Below are positions 7,001-11,650 of a DNA stretch of 11,650 nucleotides, one piece after another. Each line of letters opens with the position of its first letter. The first letter of the stretch is position 1. This DNA is from CAZGXQ01 sp964530195 (GTDB lineage Bacteria; Patescibacteriota; Minisyncoccia; Minisyncoccales; GBS-2): the NCBI GenBank assembly GCA_964530195.1, contig CAZGXQ010000025.1:1-11650 (forward strand), in the 5' to 3' direction. The notes under the pieces are model-generated. The model was given only the letters and a program-made list of their open reading frames with translations. It had not been told where the DNA came from and ran no database searches. Position numbers and translations under genes: made by a program.

Positions 7001-7586
7001 TCAGGCTATTTTACCTTTAAAGGGAAAAATTTTAAATGTTGAAAGAGCAAGGTTAGATAAAATTTTAGCTTCAAAGGAGATTAAAGCTTTAATTGTCGCC
7101 CTCGGAACTGCAATTGCAGAAGATTTTAATATTGACAAATTAAGGTATCATCGAATAATAATAATGTGTGATAGTGATGCTGATGGCTATCATATTCGGA
7201 CTTTACTTTTGACCTTGTTTTATAGATATTTTAGACCTATAATTGAAAAAGGCTATCTTTATATTGCCCAACCTCCACTTTATAAGATTCAAGCGGGAAA
7301 AGAAGTGAAGTATGCATATACTGAAGATCAGAAAGAAAAGATTTTGAAGTCTATAAAGAATTTAACAAATGTTTCAATTCAAAGATATAAAGGTTTGGGT
7401 GAAATGAATCCTGAAGAACTATGGGAAACCACGATGAATCCAGAAAAAAGAACTCTCCTTCAGGTTAAGATCGAAGATGCAAAGGAGGCAGATAAAATTT
7501 TTGATATTTTGATGGGAAAAGAGGTTTTACCACGGAAAAAATTTATTCAAATTTTCGCCAAAGAGGTTAAGAATTTGGATATTTAA
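4017..7586 (+). CDS. gyrB: DNA gyrase subunit B precursor containing an intein
   Basis: The 1189-residue precursor splices to a 641-residue GyrB, close to the usual 630-650 of GyrB without the E. coli insert. The N-extein (1-51) holds RKRPAMYIGST and the start of the ATPase N-box, WECVDN, with E47 as the likely catalytic base and N51 as the Mg ligand. The C-extein resumes with SLDEAMAGF, then DDGRGIP and GGLHGVGVSVV of the GHKL ATPase fold. The transducer domain follows, then the TOPRIM domain with EGESAGG (E979) and DSDADG (D1052, D1054, D1056), and the C-terminal QRYKGLGEM signature. With GyrA it introduces negative supercoils using ATP. ParE is the alternative name; GyrB is favoured by overall similarity. 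It starts 6 nt after pheT with no Shine-Dalgarno site. Confidence 0.96.
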   Translation: MTREKKSETSYTAKDIYVLEGLEPVRKRPAMYIGSTGLDGLHHLIWECVDNSVTYHTPVVIKENKEIKILPIGKLINELFRKNSQFIEKSLRGETEFLRKGFEIEVLSFDPKDLKLKFQPVFSLIRHKVNSEIYKITLQNNRQIEITPYHSLFTLKNGQVVPIKGTEIKIGTPIVVPKTWPEITQNFPKEIDLIDEFLKLSPLKTKNLHLFNVKDLLNKEIYQKLKPILKKKIKKNSTQRPSNIFSDYKRRNYLPFNLLRKLQGSEIEKFKTRVLIGTRYNKKILLKPKLKINQDLVELLGIFTAEGSIVKNKNFKNRVVFSFGAKEKDLIDYTLSLIKRIFGLNLSSSYAHETARTIVIDSYLIALIFKEIIKTGETSANKVVPNLIFNLNQELRERYLIAYLAGDGYPTQFWTSHLIHGTSPSNSEKRKFALGTKSKNLATLFSYLLSSLNKTYSLGETLRKEKEGFITANYKGKKRKIKIRWNKRSFRIDFYWNTNSSYLNYIPFDQVIENCLDKPTLLQRKNDQTGISQRKVLALLEKQKLVLKTGALKFLNSDLGILKVKRIEKIKYKKPWVYDFSVLNGENFIAGFSPIVCHNSLDEAMAGFAKNIEVWLLPQNKVKVVDDGRGIPVDIHPQTKKSALETVMTTLHAGAKFGGKAYQVAGGLHGVGVSVVCALSKWMRAEVCRDGFLYSQEYSKGKPITKVTKEKKCDKTGTTVIFQPDPEIFKEIKFDLKRILRHLRQQAYLTSGVQIKVRDLREKPHFYYTFYFEGGLLSYIKFLIRGSSLLHPNIFYCKGEKNGILVEAAFCYLQDEYESYEEAFANNIMTEEGGTHLTGFRTAITRTLNDYARKNGFLKESDENLTGEDVREGLTGVVSVKIKEPQFEGQTKAKLGNPEAKVAVEAVVSTALEEFLERYPQDARLIIEKCLLTQKARKAAKAAKETVIRRGVLEGLSLPGKLADCISKNPEESELFIVEGESAGGSSRQARDRHFQAILPLKGKILNVERARLDKILASKEIKALIVALGTAIAEDFNIDKLRYHRIIIMCDSDADGYHIRTLLLTLFYRYFRPIIEKGYLYIAQPPLYKIQAGKEVKYAYTEDQKEKILKSIKNLTNVSIQRYKGLGEMNPEELWETTMNPEKRTLLQVKIEDAKEADKIFDILMGKEVLPRKKFIQIFAKEVKNLDI
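4170..5813 (+). mobile_element. GyrB intein with LAGLIDADG homing endonuclease, 548 residues
   Basis: The intein is precursor residues 52-599, in frame. Intein residue 1 is Ser (block A, SVTYHTPVV); block B is TPYHSLF (96-102, with His99); block F is VYDFSVLNGENFIAG (526-540); block G ends PIVCHN with His547 and Asn548; the +1 extein residue is Ser. The endonuclease has two LAGLIDADG-type motifs, LLGIFTAEG (248-256, acid E255) and LIAYLAGDG (349-357, acid D356), so it may be active. An extra segment (about 130-245) rich in basic residues, with RRNYLPFNLLRKL, lies between splicing block B and the first endonuclease motif. Residues 456-515 look like an additional DNA-recognition module. All the splicing residues that are normally needed are present. 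No base-composition break from the host gene is obvious. Confidence 0.95.
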
Positions 7587-7591
7587 AATAT

Positions 7592-7777
7592 ATGTTAAAG
7601 AAAATTGGAACATTTTTGGGCGAAGTTAAAACCGAATTAAAAAAAGTAAATTGGCCAACCCTAAAAGAGACTATTCGTTATACTTTAATTGTGATTTTTA
7701 TTTCACTTTTGATTGCAGTTTTTTTGGGAGGATTAGATTGGATTTATTTCAACTTTATTCAAAAAGTCATTTTTTAA
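7592..7777 (+). CDS. secE: Preprotein translocase subunit SecE
   Basis: This is the small 61-residue single-span form of SecE, which clamps SecY in the Sec translocon of the cytoplasmic membrane. The amphipathic N-terminal helix carries the family signature EVKTELKKVNWPTLKE (11-26), followed by one hydrophobic segment (about 29-54). The length is normal for minimal bacterial SecE; E. coli has two additional spans. It lies directly before nusG, the classic bacterial order, with only 5 nt after gyrB and 4 nt before nusG. No Shine-Dalgarno site is seen; the short A/T linkers suggest coupled translation. Confidence 0.95.
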   Translation: MLKKIGTFLGEVKTELKKVNWPTLKETIRYTLIVIFISLLIAVFLGGLDWIYFNFIQKVIF

Positions 7778-7781
7778 AACC

Positions 7782-8327
7782 ATGCCAAAACAACAATTAC
7801 CAAAAGAAAGAAGATGGTATGTAATTCACACCTATTCAGGTTATGAAGAAACAGTAGCTAAAAATCTCCGCCAAAGGATAGAGGCTTTTGGTATGCAAGA
7901 CAAAATTTTTAATGTGATTGTACCAAAAGAAAAGAAAATAAAAATTAAAAACGGTAAAAGAGAAATAGTTGAAGAAAAAATTTATCCAGGCTATGTATTA
8001 GTTGAAATGATCGTAACTGACGATTCTTGGTATGTAGTAAGAAATACTCCAAATGTTACCGGATTTGTTGGTGCAGGAACTACTCCAATTCCTATTTCTG
8101 ATGAAGAGATTGAAAAATTGAAAAAAAGAATGGAGCTTAAAGAACCAGAATATAAAATTGAGGTTGAAAAAGGAGATTTGGTTAAAGTTACAGAAGGAGT
8201 TTTCAAAGGTTTTGAAGGAAAAGTTGACGAAGTTGATAGGGAAAAGGGAAAAGTAAAGGTTTTAATTAATATTTTCGGGAGAGAAACTCCAGTAGAGTTG
8301 GATTATTTGCAAATTAAAAAACTATAA
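7782..8327 (+). CDS. nusG: Transcription termination/antitermination protein NusG
   Basis: NusG binds RNA polymerase near the clamp, affects pausing and Rho action, and can link polymerase to the ribosome. The 181 residues are a normal length. The NGN domain spans about 10-118, with RWYVIHTYSGYEETVAKNL (11-29) and KIYPGYVLVEM. The KOW domain follows (about 128-180), with GDLVKVTEGVFKGFEGKV. An NGN signature segment, RNTPNVTGFVG, is present. No domain insertion is seen. It sits between secE and rplK as in most bacteria, and no Shine-Dalgarno site precedes the ATG. Confidence 0.98.
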   Translation: MPKQQLPKERRWYVIHTYSGYEETVAKNLRQRIEAFGMQDKIFNVIVPKEKKIKIKNGKREIVEEKIYPGYVLVEMIVTDDSWYVVRNTPNVTGFVGAGTTPIPISDEEIEKLKKRMELKEPEYKIEVEKGDLVKVTEGVFKGFEGKVDEVDREKGKVKVLINIFGRETPVELDYLQIKKL

Positions 8328-8332
8328 AAAAC

Positions 8333-8758
8333 ATGGCAAAAAAAATTAAAGCAATAATAAAATTACAAATTCCAGCAGGACAAGCAACCCCTGCCCCTCC
8401 TGTTGGGCCTGTATTAGCTCAGCACGGGTTAAATATTAAAGAATTTTGTGATAAGTTTAACGAACTTACAAAAAAACAAATCGGATTTAAGATTCCAGTT
8501 GAGGTAACAATTTTTGAGGATAGAACTTATGAAATGAAAATAAAACAACCTCTAACCTCAGAACTTTTGAAAAAAGCAGCGGGAATTGAAAAAGGATCTA
8601 CTCAGGGAAGCAAATCAAAAGTTGGAAAAATTACTAGAGAGCAATTGAGAAAAATTGCAGAGCAAAAACTTCCAGATTTAAACACAGATGATATTGAAAA
8701 AGCAATGAAAATTATTGAGGGACAAGCTAAAAATATGGGAATTGAGATTGTAGACTAA
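8333..8758 (+). CDS. rplK: 50S ribosomal protein L11 (uL11)
   Basis: L11 binds 23S rRNA in the GTPase-associated centre and takes part in factor-dependent GTP hydrolysis. The 141 residues equal the standard length. The N-terminal domain shows the proline-rich ATPAPPVGPVLAQHGLNIKE segment, the target region of thiopeptides in this family. The C-terminal rRNA-binding domain includes KVGKITREQLRKIAEQKLPD and ends with AMKIIEGQAKNMGIEI. It follows nusG by 5 nt. Its usual partner rplA (L1) does not follow; the next gene is a nucleotide deaminase that starts 1 nt after the stop, so the ribosomal cluster ends here. Confidence 0.98.
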   Translation: MAKKIKAIIKLQIPAGQATPAPPVGPVLAQHGLNIKEFCDKFNELTKKQIGFKIPVEVTIFEDRTYEMKIKQPLTSELLKKAAGIEKGSTQGSKSKVGKITREQLRKIAEQKLPDLNTDDIEKAMKIIEGQAKNMGIEIVD

Positions 8759-8759
8759 A

Positions 8760-9269
8760 ATGAAAAACCAAAGACCAAAAAAGGAAATTTATTATCTAGA
8801 AATTGCAAAAACTGTCTCTTTGAGATCGCCCTGCACAAGAAGAAAGTACGGGGCAATCATTGTAAAAGATGATGTTATTGTTTCCACAGGTTATAATGGT
8901 ACAGCAAGAGGTGTTGTTAATTGTTTTGAAGTAGGTTGTATAAAGGATATTTTGAATTTACCTCATGGTAAAGCCTACGATGAGTGTCCGGCAGTTCATG
9001 CAGAAGAAAATGCAATTATCAATGCTGCAAGATCTGGAAGTTCAGTTTTAGGTGGAACCTTATTTATTGCTGGCTTTGATAAAGAGGGAAATTTAGTTGA
9101 AGCAATGCCTTGTAATCGTTGCAAAAGAGCAATCATTAATGCTGGAATTGAAAAAGTTATAATTTTAAGGAATAACGGAAAAGCAAAAAAGATTGATGTT
9201 AAAGATTGGATTGAGGAAGATTCAAAAAATTATTTGGAAAGATTAAAAGGAGTCAAAAATGAAAATTAA
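8760..9269 (+). CDS. dCMP deaminase (ComEB-like zinc-dependent cytidine deaminase family)
   Basis: It likely converts dCMP to dUMP, the substrate of thymidylate synthase. The 169 residues carry the zinc site: HAE (80-82, Glu82 as proton shuttle) and PCNRC (117-121, Cys118 and Cys121). GYNGTARG (44-51) is typical of dCMP deaminases and makes other deaminases of the fold less likely. Additional cysteines at 55, 60 and 76 occur in the same place in ComEB-type enzymes. The start is 1 nt after rplK without a Shine-Dalgarno site. The end overlaps thyX by 11 nt, and this tight link supports a role in dTMP supply. Substrate choice (dCMP against dCTP or CMP) is inferred from family and context. Confidence 0.92.
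   Translation: MKNQRPKKEIYYLEIAKTVSLRSPCTRRKYGAIIVKDDVIVSTGYNGTARGVVNCFEVGCIKDILNLPHGKAYDECPAVHAEENAIINAARSGSSVLGGTLFIAGFDKEGNLVEAMPCNRCKRAIINAGIEKVIILRNNGKAKKIDVKDWIEEDSKNYLERLKGVKNEN
9245..9252 (+). promoter_or_regulatory. Shine-Dalgarno site of thyX
   Basis: AAAAGGAG lies 6 nt before the thyX ATG at 9259, inside the end of the deaminase gene. It is one of only two good ribosome-binding sites in the operon and fixes the thyX start within the overlap. Confidence 0.8.
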
Positions 9270-10098
9270 AATTGTCAAACCTAAAATTTGGAACTTTGAG
9301 GTAATAAAAGGAAAAAATGCCTGGAAAGAGGTTGTTTTTAGTGCCAGACTTAGCGGAGTGCCAAAGCAGATTGAGGGAGAAAAGGTTTTTAAAATGATTG
9401 TTGAAAACGATTACACTTCTGCAATTGAGCACATTATAATCAAGTTTGATGTAAAAATGACGAAAGGAAATGCACCAGAGTTTTTAGAGCACAGAATTCA
9501 AAGTCATACTGGCTATTCAACAAGATACATTAAAGTTTCAGAAGGAATTGACAAAAAAACTCCAGCTTTTGAAATAATTTTGCCATGGCACTTTTTAAAA
9601 ACTCAAAACCCACAGCTCAAAACTCAAAAGTTGGCTTTTTTGGAAAATGTGAAAAAGAATTTAGAGAGTTATGAGAAATTTTTAAAGGAGGGGCTTCCAA
9701 GAGAATCTGCAAGATACATTTTGCCATTTTGCCAGGCAGTTGGAATTTATCATGTGACAATAAATTTAAGATCACTTTTGAACCTTTTGGGACTAAGGCT
9801 TTGTGTTAGAGCCTCTCCAGAATTTAGATGTTTGGCTTCCCAAATTTATTTTAATTTAACTAAAAAATTGCCAATAATGAGGGGGCTTGTAGGATGTCGT
9901 GGTTTTATGCGAGGGCTTTGTCCAGAAAATGAGGCAAGAAAAAATACAGAATGTCCCTTTAAAAACAAAGAAAGCGAAATTTTTATTCCAACAATAAAAG
10001 AATTTAAAGAAGGAATTTTTCCAAAAAAGTTCAATCTTAAAAAAATAATTGAGGTTCAAGAAAGAATTTTTCAAAGGTTTGCAAAATGGGAAGGATAA
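9259..10098 (+). CDS. thyX: Flavin-dependent thymidylate synthase ThyX, variant signature
   Basis: ThyX methylates dUMP to dTMP using methylene-tetrahydrofolate, FAD and NADPH. Family landmarks are the early IEHIIIKFDV strand (57-66), the signature region EHR-x7-S (E77, H78, R79, S87) ending GYSTRY, the PRESARYILP segment (147-156) and the dUMP-binding NLRSLLNLLGLRL (169-181). The canonical signature is RHR-x7-S, so the first Arg is Glu here. The 279 residues exceed the usual 210-250, partly because of a C-terminal part with C213, C221 and C232 (GLCPE); cysteines in a comparable place occur in some clostridial ThyX proteins. A 7-nt repeat (9602-9629) encodes residues 115-124. It is flanked by the deaminase and by a folate-linked gene two positions on, which fits its role. 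Confidence 0.9.
   Translation: MKIKIVKPKIWNFEVIKGKNAWKEVVFSARLSGVPKQIEGEKVFKMIVENDYTSAIEHIIIKFDVKMTKGNAPEFLEHRIQSHTGYSTRYIKVSEGIDKKTPAFEIILPWHFLKTQNPQLKTQKLAFLENVKKNLESYEKFLKEGLPRESARYILPFCQAVGIYHVTINLRSLLNLLGLRLCVRASPEFRCLASQIYFNLTKKLPIMRGLVGCRGFMRGLCPENEARKNTECPFKNKESEIFIPTIKEFKEGIFPKKFNLKKIIEVQERIFQRFAKWEG
9602..9629 (+). repeat. In-gene 7-nt tandem repeat (CTCAAAA)
   Basis: There are four consecutive heptads within thyX: CTCAAAA, CCCACAG, CTCAAAA, CTCAAAA. They encode a low-complexity TQNPQLKTQK stretch in a loop between conserved parts of the enzyme. The period equals that of the heptads between the tRNA genes, but the unit is different. Confidence 0.75.
10088..10095 (+). promoter_or_regulatory. 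Shine-Dalgarno site deciding the start of the membrane protein
   Basis: GGGAAGGA ends 4 nt before the ATG at 10100 and lies in the last codons of thyX. It favours the start at 10100 over an in-frame ATG at 10049, which has no such site and would overlap thyX by 50 nt. Confidence 0.7.
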
Positions 10099-10099
10099 A

Positions 10100-10774
10100 A
10101 TGAATTCAAAAATTTTTGCCAAAATAATTTTTTCTATATTTTGCGCCTTTTTGTTTTTGTGGTTGTCTCAAATTAAATTTGCTCCGATTTTGGGAACAAA
10201 AATGCATTTTTCTTTGGCAGTTTTTATCGGACCCACTCTAGCAAAAATTTTAGGAATTTCTTTGGGAACTTTAACAATTGTTTTGACTCATGTTTTTGGA
10301 ATTGTCTTTAAAATTTATCAATTAAAAAATATTTCTGATTTCTTTACCTTTTTTCCCATAATTTTTGGTGGAATTTATTTTGCAAGAGTTTTTAAAAAAG
10401 ACAAAAAGATTGTTTTTTTACCTTTGCTTTGTATTTTACTTTTTATTTTGCATCCAATTGGAAGATCGGTTTGGTTTTATTCTCTTTTTTGGCTAATTCC
10501 TTTAATTTTGACTTTTTTCCCTTTGCCAAAATTTAGTTTATTTTCTCGTGCTTTAGCCTCAGCTTTTGTAGATCATGCCGTGGGCTCTGTAATCTATCTT
10601 TATCTTTTGAGCATTCCAGCTCATTTTTGGATTCAAGCCATTCCCCATACAATTTTGGAAAGACTTTTTATTGCTAGTGGGATTTCCCTTTGTTATCTTT
10701 TTGAAAAAGAAATTTTAAAAGCTTTGGTTTCTCTTCCAGCTTTTGCCAAAATAAAAGCTTTAGTTTTTGAATAA
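10100..10774 (+). CDS. Polytopic membrane protein, possibly an ECF-type S component
   Basis: I do not recognise this 224-residue protein with certainty. It is strongly hydrophobic, with about six or seven membrane segments (roughly 4-22, 36-53, 56-75, 80-97, 104-120, 124-142, 152-175, some perhaps half-length) and a last hydrophobic part near 190-205. Glycine/proline-containing first helices (FIGPTLAKILGISLGTL), a PxxxxE-like segment near the end (IPHTILERLF) and the total size resemble substrate-binding S components of ECF vitamin transporters. No EcfA/EcfT genes are seen here. Its place between thyX and a hydroxymethyltransferase gene would suit folate or another one-carbon/nucleoside substrate, but that is inference from context only. 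The start is chosen by a good Shine-Dalgarno site and gives a 1-nt gap after thyX. Confidence 0.75.
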   Translation: MNSKIFAKIIFSIFCAFLFLWLSQIKFAPILGTKMHFSLAVFIGPTLAKILGISLGTLTIVLTHVFGIVFKIYQLKNISDFFTFFPIIFGGIYFARVFKKDKKIVFLPLLCILLFILHPIGRSVWFYSLFWLIPLILTFFPLPKFSLFSRALASAFVDHAVGSVIYLYLLSIPAHFWIQAIPHTILERLFIASGISLCYLFEKEILKALVSLPAFAKIKALVFE

Positions 10775-10775
10775 A

Positions 10776-11650
10776 ATGAAAATTTCTCAAATTGAGAAAA
10801 TAGTTAGAAAGCAAAATAACTGGCGGAAAAATTGTATAAATTTAATTGCTTCAGAAAATGTTCTTTCTCCCTTGGCTCAAAAACTTTTAATTTCAGATTT
10901 TTTGGGAAGATACAATGAGCATGGAATAAAAAATGGCAAGTTTTTTGAACACTATCAGGGGACAAAATTTTCAAGCGAAATTGAAAAACTTTGCATTAAG
11001 ATTTTCTCCAAAAGATTTAAAACTCCATATGTTGATGTAAGACCAATTTCTGGAGTGATTTCAAACTTAGCTGTTTTTTGGGCAATTTTAAATCCAGGCG
11101 ATACTGTTTTTGTTCCCGGATTAACTTTTGGAGGTCACATTTCTTCAACAAAATACGGAGCTCTTGGAATTTTGAATTTAAATATTGTTGAGATGCCATT
11201 TGATAAAGAAAAGCTTCAAGTTGATGTTTCAAAAACAATAAAGCTCATTAAAAAATTTAACCCAAAAATGATTTTGTTTGGAAGGTCAATGTTTTTGTTT
11301 CCAGAACCAATAAAAGAAATTAGAAAACACACCAAAGCATTTATTGTCTATGACGCAGCCCATGTTTTCGGATTAATTTTTAGTGGATATTTTCAAGATC
11401 CTTTCAAAGAAGGAGCAGATATCATTACAGCTTCAACCCACAAAACATTTCCAGGACCTCAAGGAGGTATAATTTTAGCCAATTCAAAAATTGAAAAAGA
11501 TATTTGGAAAAAAATACAGTATAAAATTTTTCCAGGTTTAGTATCAAACCACCACATTTTTAGGCTCCCGTCTTTAGCCATTACTGCTTTGGAAATGGAA
11601 AAATTTGGAAAGCTTTATTCAAAAAAGACAATTCAAAATGCTCAATTTTT
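10776..11650 (+). CDS. glyA: Serine hydroxymethyltransferase family protein, cut by the window end
   Basis: The first 291 codons are visible; the frame stays open to the last base. The product is a PLP enzyme that should convert serine and tetrahydrofolate to glycine and methylene-tetrahydrofolate, the one-carbon donor for ThyX. Landmarks are INLIASENVLSP (21-32), YQGTKF (60-65), RPISG (89-93), FGGH (118-121), DAAH (193-196, Asp binding the PLP nitrogen) and STHKTFPGPQGG (220-231), with K223 as the PLP lysine. The YQGTK and STHKTF forms look more like archaeal-type enzymes than E. coli GlyA. The usual YAEGYPGKRYY segment is divergent (RYNEHGIKNGKFFEHY), so a related PLP transferase is possible. 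It starts 1 nt after the membrane-protein stop without a Shine-Dalgarno site. Confidence 0.85.
   Translation, partial: MKISQIEKIVRKQNNWRKNCINLIASENVLSPLAQKLLISDFLGRYNEHGIKNGKFFEHYQGTKFSSEIEKLCIKIFSKRFKTPYVDVRPISGVISNLAVFWAILNPGDTVFVPGLTFGGHISSTKYGALGILNLNIVEMPFDKEKLQVDVSKTIKLIKKFNPKMILFGRSMFLFPEPIKEIRKHTKAFIVYDAAHVFGLIFSGYFQDPFKEGADIITASTHKTFPGPQGGIILANSKIEKDIWKKIQYKIFPGLVSNHHIFRLPSLAITALEMEKFGKLYSKKTIQNAQF

Noticed and set aside
6803..7042. A 79-codon open frame on the + strand inside gyrB
   Set aside because: It lies in another frame of the conserved TOPRIM region, and its lysine/serine-rich product resembles no family.
4017..7586. Two gyrase fragments with a free-standing homing endonuclease or a frameshifted gene
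   Set aside because: The frame is continuous, both splice junctions and all splicing blocks are present, and the exteins join into a normal GyrB, so an in-frame intein is the simplest reading.
10049..10099. Upstream ATG at 10049 as start of the membrane protein
   Set aside because: It would overlap thyX by 50 nt, has no ribosome-binding site and adds a charged, non-family-like extension; the ATG at 10100 follows GGGAAGGA.
1981..11238. Several minus-strand open frames (for example 1981-2172, 3427-3738, 5827-6126, 7991-8206, 9846-10122, 11017-11238)
   Set aside because: All lie antisense within well-conserved genes, have composition typical of shadow frames, and lack ribosome-binding sites.

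Overview
The window looks like a piece of a small, AT-rich bacterial genome, most likely from the Candidate Phyla Radiation (Patescibacteria, perhaps Parcubacteria-like). This is inferred from the low GC, a run of ten co-directional genes with almost no spacers, few Shine-Dalgarno sites, several reduced or archaeal-flavoured protein variants, and an inteinated GyrB. No 16S rRNA is present, so the placement is not proven. All genes are on the + strand and read in the standard bacterial code.

Positions 1-860 form a tRNA cluster: the 3' part of an initiator tRNA-Met, a CAU-anticodon tRNA (elongator Met or Ile2), and tRNA-Asp(GUC), closed by a strong intrinsic terminator. The spacers between the tRNAs are made of degenerate 7-nt tandem repeats, TTAGGNN on the left and the complementary NCCTAA type on the right, so each spacer can fold into a long hairpin. 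The first spacer carries a gene for a four-helix-bundle protein of the 23S rRNA intervening-sequence family (S23/IVP). The second has the same arms, including a 25-nt identical run, but no gene. Together they look like a full and an empty copy of one element.

Positions 888-11650 look like one long operon: pheS, pheT, gyrB (with intein), secE, nusG, rplK, a dCMP deaminase, thyX, a polytopic membrane protein, and a serine hydroxymethyltransferase gene cut by the window end. A sigma70-type promoter (TTGATT, 17 nt, TAAAAT) sits just before pheS and predicts an almost leaderless mRNA. Neighbouring genes overlap or are at most 6 nt apart.

The operon falls into three parts. PheS/PheT charge tRNA-Phe, and PheT lacks the usual N-terminal tRNA-binding domain. 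GyrB is a DNA gyrase subunit whose ATPase site is split by a 548-residue LAGLIDADG intein and must be spliced to work. SecE, NusG and L11 keep a classic bacterial order, but rplA does not follow. The last four genes look like a dTMP/folate module: deaminase makes dUMP, the hydroxymethyltransferase makes methylene-tetrahydrofolate, ThyX makes dTMP, and the membrane protein between them is unidentified (possibly a vitamin-uptake S component).

The observations most worth checking are the hairpin elements between the tRNAs, the non-canonical initiator tRNA, the GyrB intein site, the shortened PheT, and the altered ThyX signature motif.
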